Positions 20,158 to 33,700 of a stretch of DNA of 64,000 nt are shown here, piece by piece. Every line of letters begins with the position of its first letter. The stretch's first letter is position 1. Under the pieces are notes generated by a model. That model had not been told where the DNA came from. It saw only the letters and a program-made list of their open reading frames with translations, and made no database searches. The DNA comes from Trifolium pratense (lineage: Eukaryota; Streptophyta; Magnoliopsida; Fabales; Fabaceae), in assembly GCF_020283565.1 (NCBI RefSeq), contig NC_060060.1:23622001-23686000 (forward strand), given 5' to 3'. The position numbers and the translations under genes were made by a program.

Positions 20158-23100
20158 TTATGGCAAAGAAGGGAAAAGAACAATTTCTTGCTCACACCTT
20201 TTACATAGAAAAATATGAGGAACTTCTTCATCATTTGGAATTCTAACACACCTAGTGTGTTGCCAAATTTCACAAATATCACAAGACACCATTCTCTCAC
20301 CATCATCTTCTTTAGTTCCACAAATGCACTCAACAATGCCTTTATTTGGATCCCTTTCACATATTTGCTCAACCATATTGATTCCAATGTCACCACCATT
20401 CCAACCTTCAAGTACAAGTTTTCCACCAACTTCAATCATCCCAAAAACCATTTCATTCCCTTTTGCATTCATCAAATTCCCATTAGATTCCACTACAAAA
20501 CTCTTTAATCCCCAATAGATTTCCCTAAAATTCCTTTCAACTTCTAGCTTTAAGTCATTAATTGTAGCACAACTTTTCAATGTGATACATTCATAAGGTG
20601 GCATTGGAATTGGAATTGTCATTGGCATATCCTTGTTCAAATAATACTCATGATCATGTACTCCATTGTTAACATTCCTCAGCAAAATTGTACAATAAAG
20701 ATTGAATTTTCCTTCCGATCCTACTTCAACTTGCAAAGGAACCTCTCCATAGTCTTTGATATAATATTTAGTGTCAAGAATTATTCTAGCTGCCAATGGT
20801 ATAGCTGAAAGAAATTCTGACCCTATAATTGGTTTTGTGTCAATTAGTATGTATCTATACAAACAAATCATGTCTTTCATGAGTTGACCCCTTGTGATCT
20901 TGTACTTGTCCTTAACTTTATTACTACTACTCATAACCAACCCTTCATTACAAGGGTAAACATTAGAAATGTCTTCTAAACAATACTCCAAAACTTTGGT
21001 AACCGGATTCAAACTTCGACGAACCAAGTAGTTTCCAACAATGTGGTTTCCTAGCGACTTCAAAACAAAATCCAACAAACCAGTGTCGCCAATATAAGCA
21101 CGTGCGGCATCCCTAACTTCTTGTCTTGAAATCCACCTGAATTCCGTTCTTTTTAAGGCCTCAACAATGACCCTTGTTGCCATTTCGATCCTTTTAGGTG
21201 ACCAACGACAATTTGTTTCGACTAAAGCACTTGTGTTGTAGGAACTAATGGATGTTTCGCGTGGAAGCCGTGACTTGAGCTCTAACATGTAGTGAAATAA
21301 GTCACCAAGTGTGATAAGAGAGTGATCAGAAAGTGTTTGGTACCTTGAGAAGATTAATGGGATTTCATGATTGAAATTTGCAATGTGATGTGTGAGTAAG
21401 TATAGTGGCATGCTTCTTATTGCTTCTATGGCTTTTTGGTACATTGATTGTGTTACACCAAAACATCCTCGACCAAATTTATATCCCCAACGACCAAACC
21501 ATGGCTCACTGTATGCTATTCCATTCACAAGTCTCAATTCCATGCCTCTTTTTTGTGATGTGTCATTCAAACTCACTTTCCTATCATGTTTTGTACAAAT
21601 TAATAATTAGTCTTTGTTAGTTATACACTTTTTTTTTTAATTAAGTAGTCACTTTCCTATCATGTTTTGTACAAATTAATAATTAGTCACTTTTTTTACC
21701 TTTTTGTTAGTAACTTAGTCTGAGAATTTAACTCACATCGAGGAACTAACTACTAAGTTCAAATTTTCTAACAAAGAGTTGTAAGTTTTTGGTATAAACT
21801 AGATATTTTCTAAGTGCAATTATAAAGACTAATTCTTCGAATTGTAGGAAAATATAGGGTGACAAATCTCTCCCTCAAGAGAATAGTTGTAAATTGGTAA
21901 TTAAGGTCCCTTTTAATTTGACTTATTTTTTAGCTTATGAAAATAGCTTATGTAAATAAATAAACTTTTATATTAATTCATAAGTCTCCACAATAAAAAA
22001 ATTGTATAAACTATTTTTTCATAAACTATTTTAAAAAAACTTATAATAATACATAAAAACTTATTACCTGCAAAAACTTTCCAGTGGGCATCCCAGCCCT
22101 TCATTTAATTTTGACCATAAAAAATAACACATGATCAATGGTTATTATTACCTGCAGAAACTTTCCAATAGAGAGGATCTACTCAGGTGATCATCTATCA
22201 TTTTTTTTTTTGTTTTTTGTTTCAATTATTTTAAAATATTAACTATACTAGTACATTATCAAAATATAAACTCGATCTTCTAAAACTCTCCTCTCAAAAC
22301 CAACCCGTAAACCACAAATTTAACATATTAGTAGTAATTAAAAGTATGTGAAATGAACTAACCTTGCTTGCAATCCATTGCACAAACGATTCCAAAACTC
22401 CATAATTTGATTCCCACCCAAATTGGAACCAGTTTCCAAGCCATTAACACATAGCAAATGTCCAAATCCATTAGAGTGAAATACACCATGCATCATATGT
22501 CCCTCTAATTCTATTAATTTCATTGTACCAATTGAATCACAACAACTTTCACAGCTTGTGCAACTACTTAGTGCTTCTTTTGAGGGTAATAGGAAATGAT
22601 ACTTCTTATTGCAAATGAAATGGTTGCCCCACCCTAAACCTCAGTCAAATTGAAGTAATTAAGATATATAATAATCAAAAGAGATCAGCAAAGTAACATG
22701 TACTACTATTAGTCATTAGATTTTTATTTTTTTAAATTTTTATAGCAACACACTCTTGAACATATTTTTCTTAAATAGATACTCTCTACATGATTTAGTG
22801 ATGCTCATTTAAATTTTAATAGATAAGATAGTGTGAGTTGATAAGTTAGATAGGAATCGAGATTTAATGTTGTGAAAAAAAACACAATTTTGAATATAGT
22901 TCGGATTAATATAGTAATAAAGTTGATAAACAATTTCGGCTACATGTTTTAGATCAAATAATTCTGATCTAAAATAGTGTGATAATTGTGTGGATTTCAA
23001 TAGCATGAAATCTTGTTCCGTTAGAGAGTGTGATGATACCACTCCTCCAATAAAAAATATTTTCTCCAATCAAACTAATTTTGAAGCAAAAAAAGTTGGT

Positions 23101-23689
23101 TCAATTATACCATTTTTAAAACGTTAGTAAAAAAAAGTTAGCAAGTCACGTGATTTTTTTTTTGTTACCACGATATAAGTACGAAGTTTTCATCACTATT
23201 ATTTTCTCTCATCCGAATTTTTCCCATACACAGAAGTCGGAAATCGAACTTCTGACCACCTATTTACCACTTGGATCGATTCATTGTTAGTAAATTGCAG
23301 GATTATTATTATATAGTAATAAACTAATAACTTTTTGTAAGCTAATGACAATGCAAAACAAATACTATATATCATATATAATTAACATTACCAACGTATT
23401 GACAATGGTTGCAATGACGATTGAGAGCTGCCTCAATAGATTCTTCAATCACAAACAACAAAATATGCAAAGGTGGATGATGATGCAATTCAAGTTGAAA
23501 AGACCACATTGCCATTCCCATATTTAAATTACTCTCCAAATTTGCATATTCAAGTAAAGCATTAACATTCTCACGAAATGATGTTCCATTAAACATAACG
23601 GGGTACCCTTGTTCACCAAAATTCTTGAACCTAAAAACTCTCCCACATCTTTTCCTTTTCTTGTTACCAATTACATCAACATTCAACAT
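20158..23689 (-). CDS. PHD-finger protein, MALE MEIOCYTE DEATH 1-like
   Basis: Three exons on the minus strand, 23689-23392, 22633-22363 and 21580-20158, total 1992 bases and 663 residues. Phases join in frame (QYVGWGNHF and GLQARKVSLND across the junctions). The N-terminus is basic (KKRKRCGR), then HHHPPLHILLFVIEE and a CNHCQYVGWGNHF block. The middle has HMMHGVFHSNGFGHLL and NGIAYSEPWFGRWGY, conserved in MMD1/DUET and its paralogues. A C4HC3 PHD finger lies at about residues 608-652 (CICG...CDICEIWQHTRC...CKRC). These nuclear proteins bind methylated histone H3 and regulate transcription; MMD1 itself acts in male meiocytes. Length is close to the family's. Parts of exon 2 and intron 2 have been copied to 12.9-14.05 kb. 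Which paralogue this is, and its expression, cannot be told from sequence. Confidence 0.9.
21572..21692. repeat. Tandem duplication over the intron 2 acceptor
   Basis: 'actttcctatcatgttttg' plus about 20 further bases occurs at about 21573 and again at about 21651. On the gene strand this duplicates the intron 2 acceptor (atgatag/GAAAGT) and the first bases of exon 3, about 78 bases upstream of the real acceptor. Confidence 0.8.
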
Positions 23690-26430
23690 TTTTTTGAGGA
23701 AATTAATGTTGTTTCAAGCATGTTGTAACAAATGTGAAATTATATATATACACTTATGTTATGTTTTTATATACTCACATGTAACACTCACACACTTAGT
23801 GCCTTGGAAATAAAACTGGACATGTTAAAAAAGAGTTGCAATGACTTATGTAGCTTCTATTTGCATGACTTGTTTCAAAATTGAGTTTACTTGAAAATTT
23901 ATCGTAGTAACCTACGAAATGGTTGGTGTTTTGAAGTAAATTATAGGTACCATGCAATTATAGCCTCCTATATTTTCCTACTAATTCTATAGTCAAATCA
24001 ATTGGAGTAGTTAGTTAGTTGATTCCTTTCTTGTAGGATTAGAGAGAAATGCAACATTTCTTGTCTAACTACCGTTTTGGAACATAATTAATTTGTTAAT
24101 TAAGTTGAACTTGCATTTCATGCATTGGTTTGTGGAATGACTTATTAAAATTTGTGAGTGTTTATAAAAGTGATTGATTGCTATTATATGGTGTTTGTGC
24201 AAAGGGTGTTTCAACAACATTTTTTTTTATGAAATCAAACTTGTATTTCTTTTCATGTACTTCACGGATCAACTTATTTCTTCAATTTCTTAATGGAATT
24301 TTTTAAGAATAATATTTTTAAGAATAATAATGAAAGAAAAAAAAAATATTCAAAGAGAGATAAAGCAAATTGATGGCATTGGTCAAAAGAAAAGGTAAGA
24401 AACACGGGTTTGGATCAAAATTTTGCTCATCAGAGACTAAAAATAAAAGAAAAATTTTTGTATGGATGAAAACAAGTGATTTTATTTTACAGGACGAAAA
24501 CCAAAATTCGGTATAAAAGTAGTGACTGAAAACATATTTAGGTTTATCCTGTAATTATCCCTTCTCATTTATTTTATATAATATTTTAGCCTCTTAAGAA
24601 AAAGAAATTTTTTTTTTTACCATCCATGCTATTTCCCACTTTCATATTTTTTTTCCTTCATCTGTCAAAAAAAAAATATATTTCCTTCATATTTATCAAA
24701 CAAAGAGTACAAAAGTCATTAAAGCTCTCTTTGGATATTTTAAAACAAGCAAAATGAAACGAAACAAAATGAAATGGAGTAGAATGAAACCGAGTGAAAT
24801 GGAATATATTTTCAATACCATTATTTGAATATATTTTTTTGACAGAGCGGAATAACGTTTTCATTCCATTAATTGATTGGAAAGTGGACGGAATGGAACG
24901 AGTTATATTTTTCATTTTATTTTTATCCTTATTAAAATAACATTATTATGTAAAATGAAAACATAATATTTTTATCGATTTCTCTTATGTAACCAAAAAT
25001 ATATATATATTTTTATCGTTAAATATGTTTTTAGTCCCTATTAAATTTTAATGGTAATTTTAGTCCCTATAAAATACAAATAGGGACTAAATATGAATAA
25101 ATATTTTTATGGACTAAACTTGAAAGCTCGTGATTTTGTAGGGACTAAAAATATATTTAACTCTATTTTTTATTTAGAGTTAAAATTAATAAATGAACTT
25201 TATATAATGTTTTAAACATGCCTACAAAAAATCATTCAAAAACGTAACAGTTTTTAATTTTTTTTTTTTTGGACAAGGATAATTAAACATATTTTGTTTT
25301 AGTAGAGACTAAAACTACATGTAAGAAAATTTTATAGGGACTAAAAATATAATAAAAATTAAGTATGGACTAAACTTAGAAGAACCCTATTTTATAGGGA
25401 TCAATAACATATTTAACTCAATATTTATCGATGAAGATGAAAAAGTAGCACAAATGTTTAAAGTTACAGCTTTTGCCACAAATTTATACAAACTCTTACG
25501 ATTTTATAAGCTTCGATATTATGAGTTTGTGCCTTGATATGGAATAAGGGTTTTTCTAACCTGACATACATGTGCAACACTGCATAAAGAAATTAATGTC
25601 TCAGTTTATACGATTTTTCTAAATTTTATTAATGCACCACATTCTCTCTCTTCACTCCAACAACTCTCTTTTCTCTCTCTTTTTCACTGAGATTTGGGTC
25701 TGCATCTCTCTCTCCTTTTCTCCCTCTTCTATGTTACAATCTTCCTCCTCTTCTCTATTTCTACGGAACACCGCCGCAGTGCCGTCGTGACGGAATTTCT
25801 AATCACTGGGCTACTTTATAAAAAATAATAATAATAAGAACAAGCTTGTGAATGATGAATTAGTTAATTACATCAGTTATGCACAAGAGTGGAATGCAAG
25901 CATACATTGATTAGTTTTGAAACCAAAGTTCCAACAAAATAAAATAAGATTGATCAAATAAAAAATCAGAACCTAATTGTGCAAAAATCAGAACCTAATC
26001 GCTACCCTACGGAAAGGGCACAAAGCCGCTTTATTGCGAATTACAAGTAAAAAAAAAAAATGTCTTGTATATAAAAGAGTATTTTAGCAAACACTTATTT
26101 AAAGAGTTTAAAGATGATAAAGAGACGGTGTAAAAGAAATTTACACGAACAACCAAACAAAATCCAAAATTTTGACATATCATTATTGTCATTAATTTAA
26201 TAAGATATTTATAAAATTAATTTGTCATCTTTCCAACTGCTTGCCTTTTTCTCCATTCAAACTGCAACTTCATATAAGCAGAAGAAACAATTGGGGAGGG
26301 GAAGTTGGAGACAAACAAAATTGATAGAAAGTCATAGAAAACTAGAGATGAAGAACATAGGAAAAGCTTGTAAGGTAGTATCCATATTAGAAGTCATCTA
26401 ACTCATTCAAGGGATGAAAACTAATTAATG
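23690..26430. other. Noncoding region upstream of PHD gene
   Basis: The first several hundred bases are the likely PHD-gene promoter. The rest is AT-rich with MITE-like pieces, including 'agtccctataaaat'-type elements at 25018-25161 and about 25265-25420, and CT-rich sequence at 25640-25750. No gene seen. Confidence 0.5.
25018..25161. mobile_element. MITE, 'tttttagtcccta' terminal repeats
   Basis: The left end gttaaatatgtttttagtcc and right end ggactaaaaatatatttaac are inverted repeats around about 100 bases of noncoding sequence. A second, weaker element of the same kind follows at about 25265-25420. Confidence 0.65.
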
Positions 26431-26550
26431 TCAGGGAAAAACTTTGCTTTGGGAGACATGATAGGTATGTTGTACAGGGGGAGCATATATAGGAATCACA
26501 GGTGGCTGTATTTGATGGCCATTAACAAAAAGCAGTGAGGGTGTGTGCAT
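26431..26550 (-). CDS. Possible 39-residue small ORF
   Basis: ATG at 26550 to TGA at 26431. The product starts MHTPSLLFVNGHQIQPP and is rich in Pro, His and aromatic residues (IPIYAPPVQHTYHV). It has no signal peptide and no domain I know. The composition is unlike random AT-rich sequence, so it may be the last exon of an undetected minus-strand gene or a small peptide gene. Confidence 0.25.
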   Translation of the reverse strand: MHTPSLLFVNGHQIQPPVIPIYAPPVQHTYHVSQSKVFP

Positions 26551-27703
26551 GAGAATATTGAGAGGATGAGTTTTGAAGAAGAAAACGTGGGGAAGTGATT
26601 AGTAAGTAGAAGACTACTTTTTTAATATTTTAATTTAAAAAATAATGATCCGACAAAATTAGGAATTTTGATCGGTTATCCGTGTAAACCTCTTTTGCAC
26701 ACTGTCTGCTTATCAACTTTAAACTCTTATTTAAAACATAAGGAACTTTCCACTGTCTCCGATAGTTCTTTGGAACTATACCGGTTTTTAGAGCTATCAA
26801 CCACTCAGCCATCTCTCCAAAAGCTAATTTCTATTTTACTATGATTTGTACACTTAAACAAAATATATAATCCGAAAGTACACTTCAAAAAATGTGTGAT
26901 TTTTTAGAGGTGAAAAAGTTCATCCCAACTTTTATTGCGATATATATGCCATATCTAATTATCTATTATCTATTTAGTCCAATTAAAATTTGTACCCAAA
27001 TCCAATACACTATTTATTCACTTTGTAATTTAACATTTAACAAGTCTAACAAGTACCACATTAAAGGTTTTTTTAGTAGACCTCACTTCATATCATTGAT
27101 TTGAGCTTTTCCATAGCTGGAAATAGAGGAAAATTAAAAATGCTAGCAACATATTCACTGCCACAATCTTTTCAGCACATACACTTATATTGGTTGAAAT
27201 TTATGAATCCCATATATGGGACTTGCAAGATTTAGTGAGACCCATTTAAATTTAACCAATAAGAATAATTGTGTTGGAATGAGTGTGTTTCTCTTTGCCT
27301 TTAGCAATTGGCAAATATAACAGTTGAGTCATTTTTTGGGTACAAAGTTGGGTACAATTACAAAGATCACATAACATGGTGTTTTCTGTTGAACGATGCA
27401 GCATCCAATTCCACAAGGCAATTCTCGGGGCTGACTTACTCCACTTCTTGCCGTACTGTTGTTATCTGTAACCAGTATCGCGAGTGGCATGACACAAAAT
27501 GAAACTTACTACTCTACACTAGTTCCTCAATCTCCACATGTTGCATCCAAATCCAATGTTGTACAATCTCAGCCCAACTAGCATGGCCTTGATGGTGTGA
27601 CGCACGCGGGCATCAAGTGAGAAAGGATAAATAGGTTCGTCAAAATCACAACATGCTGCCATGAATGTATACCAAGAACCAAGATCTGATCTACTATCAA
27701 ACA
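26551..27703. other. Noncoding, with plastid DNA scrap
   Basis: No supported gene. Holds the tRNA-Ser fragment at 26742-26816. Open stretches near 27308-27502 and 27519-27700 show no recognisable domain. Confidence 0.45.
26742..26816 (-). pseudogene. Partial tRNA-Ser, plastid type
   Basis: On the minus strand it reads GGAGAGATGGCTGAGTGG, then TTGATAGCTC, AAAACCGGTATAGTT and AAGAACTATCG. This matches the 5' half and long variable arm of plastid trnS-UGA. Bases around the anticodon (GGTCTTG in the plastid gene) are deleted, and the T-arm and 3' end are missing. It is probably a nuclear insert of plastid DNA and is not functional. Confidence 0.6.
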
Positions 27704-30700
27704 TTATCTACCAACTCGCGTAGTTATATAACGTCCCTTTTCTAGGTCATAAATAATCTTCAACTGAGGTTTCCTGCAGCACCTAGATATAGACCATGCT
27801 GTAAACAACAATATTATAAAAATTCCAAGCAGTGAGAAGAGAGTGGGTGATTCATTGCTGAAAATGGCGGCAATCCAGTTATGGTTCTGTGGATCTGCAT
27901 CAGCTGTAGTTTGCATAATAAAAGCTCCCAAAGCCCAATCGAGCGGAATACTTCCCACCTGACTAGCAACTTTGATCCTGACCAACAGTGATTTTAATCC
28001 ATTAAGATTCAACCAATAGGGACACAAATAAATTGATACGAGGAAACCAAGAAACATACATGCATGAACCCAGAAAGATTGTTACCAAGTGAAGCCAAGA
28101 AACTATAGTGTCATTTGGGTCAAGTACAAAAAAAGACACAAAGGGGCAGGCAGTAATTCGCCTATAAATTTACATTTTTGGATGCATGATACAGCGCAAT
28201 ACAGAAAAACTAATTGTAACCAAGTCAACTGATCATAAATGTGGCAACAGAATAGAGAATTCCCGATAAGCTAAAGGCAAAGAGAACTAGGCATGACTCA
28301 ACTAAATCTTAGGCATGTTATAGATGCTACCCAAGATTTGGGAAAATTACACACGATACCTACCTTGTTTGCATACCTACACCGCCTTCCCTTAATTTAT
28401 GCATTCTACCATACATAACATGCCATTAAAAGATCAAGCAGAACTAGTATTACGCCTTTTTATTGAAAATGGGTTACATTAAATGAATAAACTACCCTTC
28501 CCATTATTTAATTAAAATAGATTTTGTTCCTCATTTCTTCTTATCTCCTATTTTTCTACCCCCAACCCACACCATTGAACTAACAGAACAGCCGACCGAC
28601 AATGAAGCTTCCATCTATTTACCATACACACAGCAACAACTTAAAAGCTTCATATAACCCACCGAAGCACCATCCTCTTTGATATCAACCAGCCAAGCCT
28701 CAACAGGAATCAACAATTTATCAACTCCCAAAATTATCCAAAATGATTATGATACTCCATTACCATCACCGATTCCACCACAAAAATAGCTTTGACGAGC
28801 CAATATCCAAACAGACACAACTTTCATGAATACAATAGGTTCCTCTTTTCAAGTTCTTTATCAAGCACTAGGACGATCGAGAAGTTTGGGATGGTGATTG
28901 AGCTTGTGGAAGTGGTTCCAAATTCCAATGCTGGCATTTGAGGCCCGAATGATACCAACTACCAAGCCACAAACCCACAAGCTTGCTCCTGCAAAATCCC
29001 CACATTGCACAGCCTTCCTCTGCCCAATAGAGCACCTGTTTGGTGAGTATTAGAGATATAAGTCTTTACCTTAGCACTAGACTAATATAGTTAGTGGAGT
29101 ACAGCTGTCTTTACCTTAGTACCAGACTAATATAGTTAGTGGAGTCCAGCTGGCTATACCTGCCAGCTGTCAAGAGCTCATAGGCTCCAAGCTTTAGCTT
29201 GTGTAACCATCTATAAATGATGGATATGTAACCTCTTTGTAACTGACTATTCACAATTCAATGAAATTGATCAAGAAGATTCTTCTATTCTCTCACGTTT
29301 TCTAATAGTGAGAATCCTCTTTGGCGGCTTGACCCAATTGAAACTCGTCCACAGAAACTGAGAAATCTTAACCTACAGTGTCATAAGCAAGACGAAAGTG
29401 CCCATTTCTCTTCCTCCCAGCCAAAGACTGCACAACAACCATGAATTATTCTATCCTTCAAACAATGCTAACTGTGCCAGCAACTGCCTTGAACCCTCAT
29501 CCGTTGATCACCTTTCTTTCTATGTTTGCTTTCAGCTGACAGGATAGAATAGGTAGAAGGTTTCATTGGAGATTCAAAAAAATATAAAAATAAAACACGC
29601 TTTTTTATCTTATTTCTCTCTTTCTCTTTTCACAAACTCTCTTTTACCTATTTCTCCCTCCCACTTTCTTCTCGCAACCAAACATAACCTGAGGAGGCTA
29701 ATGTAGTATCCCACGACCCACACGCGTACAAACAAGAAGGGTATCATGTGTAGTTTCCCCAAACTTCAAGAAGTTATTGTAATTCGCCCTAAAATTGTTG
29801 TTTTGTGTATGAATGGGACTGAATGTTCAATGCCCATAAGGCAATACTATCTACTTCTGCACTGTACATATTCAAATATTTTGTAAGAAAAATAAGTGGG
29901 AATACCTCTCATCATCCATACCAATCCCAAGACTGTCATGAAGCAGAGCAACAATGTACGCTGAAGAGAAGCAATGTCGAAGTAAATCTTCCTTATCGTG
30001 GGAGATATATTTTTTCTTCAGCTTTGACCAATCCTCTCCACAGTATTCTTGCCCAGCAGTCATCAACTTGGACAGATAAGCATGTGGCCCCAACCCAAAA
30101 AACTAATACAGCACCAAAAGAAACAATAATCAGTATAAATGATGTACTCGCCAGACTCAAATATAAGCAAAAAATTAACTTGTAAATAGCAAAGATAACT
30201 AAATGCACACTAATTAAGAATATTAGTTGACCTCATTGAATTTTCTTGATGTAATAAAAAATAATTGCATTCTGAGAAATACCTTTTCTATTCATTTAAT
30301 TTTCTGAGAACTTATTTCATGAGATATTAATTGAAGGGTATTTGGAGAATGGTAATGTAATGATAAATATGGTGAAGTCGGTTGGAATTTGATTATAATC
30401 GAGTCCGCCAAACATTAATTTTTTATTGTATTTGAGTCGAGAGAGTGTATCATATCAATTATCAGAACAGCAAAAGTAAAACTGAATGTGCTGCATGACA
30501 GTTGTTAAAGAAATAATATACTTAGGGTACATTAATATCATTCTGAATGCATCTAATTTAGACTAACGAAAAATGCACATTCATACTAGATAGCAGACAA
30601 GACAACAGTAAGAATGAACATAACATATTAACGAACAACCATAAAACATAAAAAGAACCTTAGATGTGTGAAAGAAATTTTCTGTAGCCAAAAATTTCCC

Positions 30701-33700
30701 CTGAAGCTTAGGTATAAAATTTGATCCAATGTCGCAATGCTGATAAGAACATGATTCTGCAAAAAATAAAAATGAAATAACCAACTTTTAGACAAAAACA
30801 ACAATGATGAAAATCTCCATTAAAAGCGAACCTAACAATACAAGCTAGTAAAAAGTTAATACAACCTTTCCCTTTTTGTAATAGCATCAATGCTGCAGAT
30901 CTGCACTCTGAAAAGTTTCCCCTTGTTTGGACAGTGGGCTGATATTGGCTTTTTTCACTGTGTGAGCTAGGAGAGGACTTCCATGAATCAACATTATAAG
31001 AGTACCCTGCAGGAGTACAAGGATCTATGTGCAATCCCTTCTGAATATATTGAGAAGCTGCACTGAGGAGAATAACGGATCAATACCAAATCATATTGCC
31101 ATCTGAAGAGATTGTGTAATTATGCTGCATGCTTGCAATTGGTTGTTAAACAACAAAGAAAGAGGAAAAGGATGGCTCCTTGTGAAAAAATTGACAAATG
31201 AAAACCATAGCAAACACTAGATATGGTGCAACTAAAGGAGAACATATAGTCATCGAACACCTCAACGTTTTTTGCCGAAATAATGTAGACAAATTTAACA
31301 TTCAGTAGAAATGTTTTGCTGTGTCCACCAATATAAAGATAGTGCTTCATATAAAGGAATTTAATTGCAAAATCATGACAAGGAAAAACACCAGCTATAA
31401 TGAACTCCGAATAGTTGCAAAGTCACTACATTAACATTTAAAAGTCAAAGAACTGTGTTAGAATGTGCGTACATAGTATTTTATCCAGAATAACCTTGAT
31501 GGCAAATAGAATATTGTTAGATATTATATTCTGTGGATGCCCCGATACTCCAAAATTGTCCAAGTATCGTTTTAGATATTTAATTTTAAATTTAATTTTT
31601 TATCAAAGTATCTTGGCCGTATCGTATCTTAAATTTAAAATTTCCCCGTATCTTCATATCCTAATTGTATCCGTGTCATATCAAGTATTTGGGCTTCATA
31701 AATTATATTTTATTGGAAAAACATCTAACAATTGTCTTAGAGGAATTTAATGATTCAAAACTGCAATAGCAGGCCATAAATTAAGCACAAAACAGCACGG
31801 TAATTAAGTTCAGAGGTCTCTTAAATTCGGCATGTGTAATTACCCAAGTTTAAATCTCCTGATATAAGTGCTTCTCTCCATGAGTCATGAGCAACATTCT
31901 GCAAAATGAATAACAATCAGAACAGAAAGTATAAAACACAGTGGAGTCTTTTCAACTATAGAACACATTAGCAGTCATATGACTCGCACACAGAATCACG
32001 TTGAATTAAAAGAAACCAATCAGAACTGTTAGGCTTTGTTTGCAAGTTTGGAGGGGAGGGGAGGGCTTTGGGGGTTGAAAAGTAGAGGCAAAAATAGATA
32101 ATTCTCCCACATTTTTTAAGAGTGTTTTTTGTAGGGAATGATAAATGAATGCTTTTGATTAATGTATTTTGTATTTTAAGAATTCATACAAACCCTCCAA
32201 AAACCTCCTCCAATACAATTTTCGTGTTCCTCCAAATTAGCAGGGGGTTTTGTATTATGAAGAAAATGAATCCTCCAAAACTCTCCCCTCCCAAAATCTC
32301 CTACTTTTTCCCCCAAAACCTCCGCTCCCTTCCCTTCCAACTCGCAAACAAAGCCTTAACCTTTTGATATAGGTAGGATATTAAATCAATATAATTGTAA
32401 ACATTACCATCCCTGCTTATAAGCAAAAAATTTAAAACAAATATTTCATAAGTTGTAATTTCCGTCCAGTGGAACGTCATTGGTAAATTGTGATTAAGAA
32501 TCCAGTACATCAGTACAAACAAACATGCTAATGAGACTTAAGAATATGCTCAACACAAAAAAAAAAAAAAGAGATTAATAATCACCAGGCCAAAATGAAG
32601 CAAGCTGTGGCTGTAAAGGTTGTAAGTGACATTCCGAAATTTAACAGTGCGTGAGAACAAAGGCAGCATTGCTTCTCTTGATACAAAGGTTACCTACAAT
32701 CAGAGTAAGGTCAAAATTCATTTGTTATGCTTCCCATTAAGTGGATGATTCTCTAAAACATAGGCTTTATTAAGCGATTGTGGCCAAACCATGAACAATT
32801 ATGCATTAAAATAATTTGGACCTAACCAAAATGAAATTTTTGAACAATAATAAATCAGGAAAAAAGAAGTCTTACCTGAGCAGAAGCACCACCAAGTTCA
32901 ATAATCCCAGTTGTCTCCGAAGGATCACCTCCAAGAGTTCCCAGTGCATAATTAGCAACAACCCAAGCATACACTCCTTCATCAGAACCTGTAAAACCAT
33001 ACTACAATAACATAAGTATAAAAAAAATAAAAAAATCAAAGAAACCAAATAACCCACAAATGTAGACACTGACTGATCTTAAAACTACTAAAATATATCA
33101 CAAGACAAAAAGGAGAAAACAAAAGAAGCATCCCAAAAGAAGCATTATTGCGTGGGGAAAAGGAACTGTTTCACCTATAAACCTGATTGCGTATAAAAAA
33201 TAAATAAAAAACCTATGGAACTGGGAACTTTGCATCGAGCCTTGCATCCCTATCCCTATATTCATCAACTGTATCCCTAATTTCATTAATGGTTGCTAAT
33301 TATTCAATCGTATTCCCTAGTTCAGTCTCTTCTATAAATTCTCGTCATCTCTATGAACTATTCTCATCTCTTCAACCTCTCAGAACTGCACTTGCTCATA
33401 TTTGCAATTCTTCTTACTTCCTTTCAAATTTTCAATCATGTCTTCATCCATTCCTGTTGGTGCCTCCTAATCTGCACCCCCTAGTGTTGCGAAAAATTCA
33501 AAAGGAAACAGAAATGATATTGCTTGGAAACATGGAGTTTCTGTTGATGGAGGAACAAGAAAAATCAAATGTAACTACTGTGGAAAAGTAATTGTTGGAG
33601 GAGTTTATAGGCTGAAGCATCATTTGGGTCATACAAAAATGAATGTTTCTGCTTGTGAATCTGCCCAGATGATGTCAAGGTACAAATGTGGGAGCTTTGT

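Noticed and set aside
20215..20518. Plus-strand open frames opposite the PHD gene
   Set aside because: Antisense shadows of the PHD-gene exon 3.
27308..27502. 64-codon plus-strand frame with several Cys
   Set aside because: No domain, no neighbours on that strand and no splice context; probably chance.
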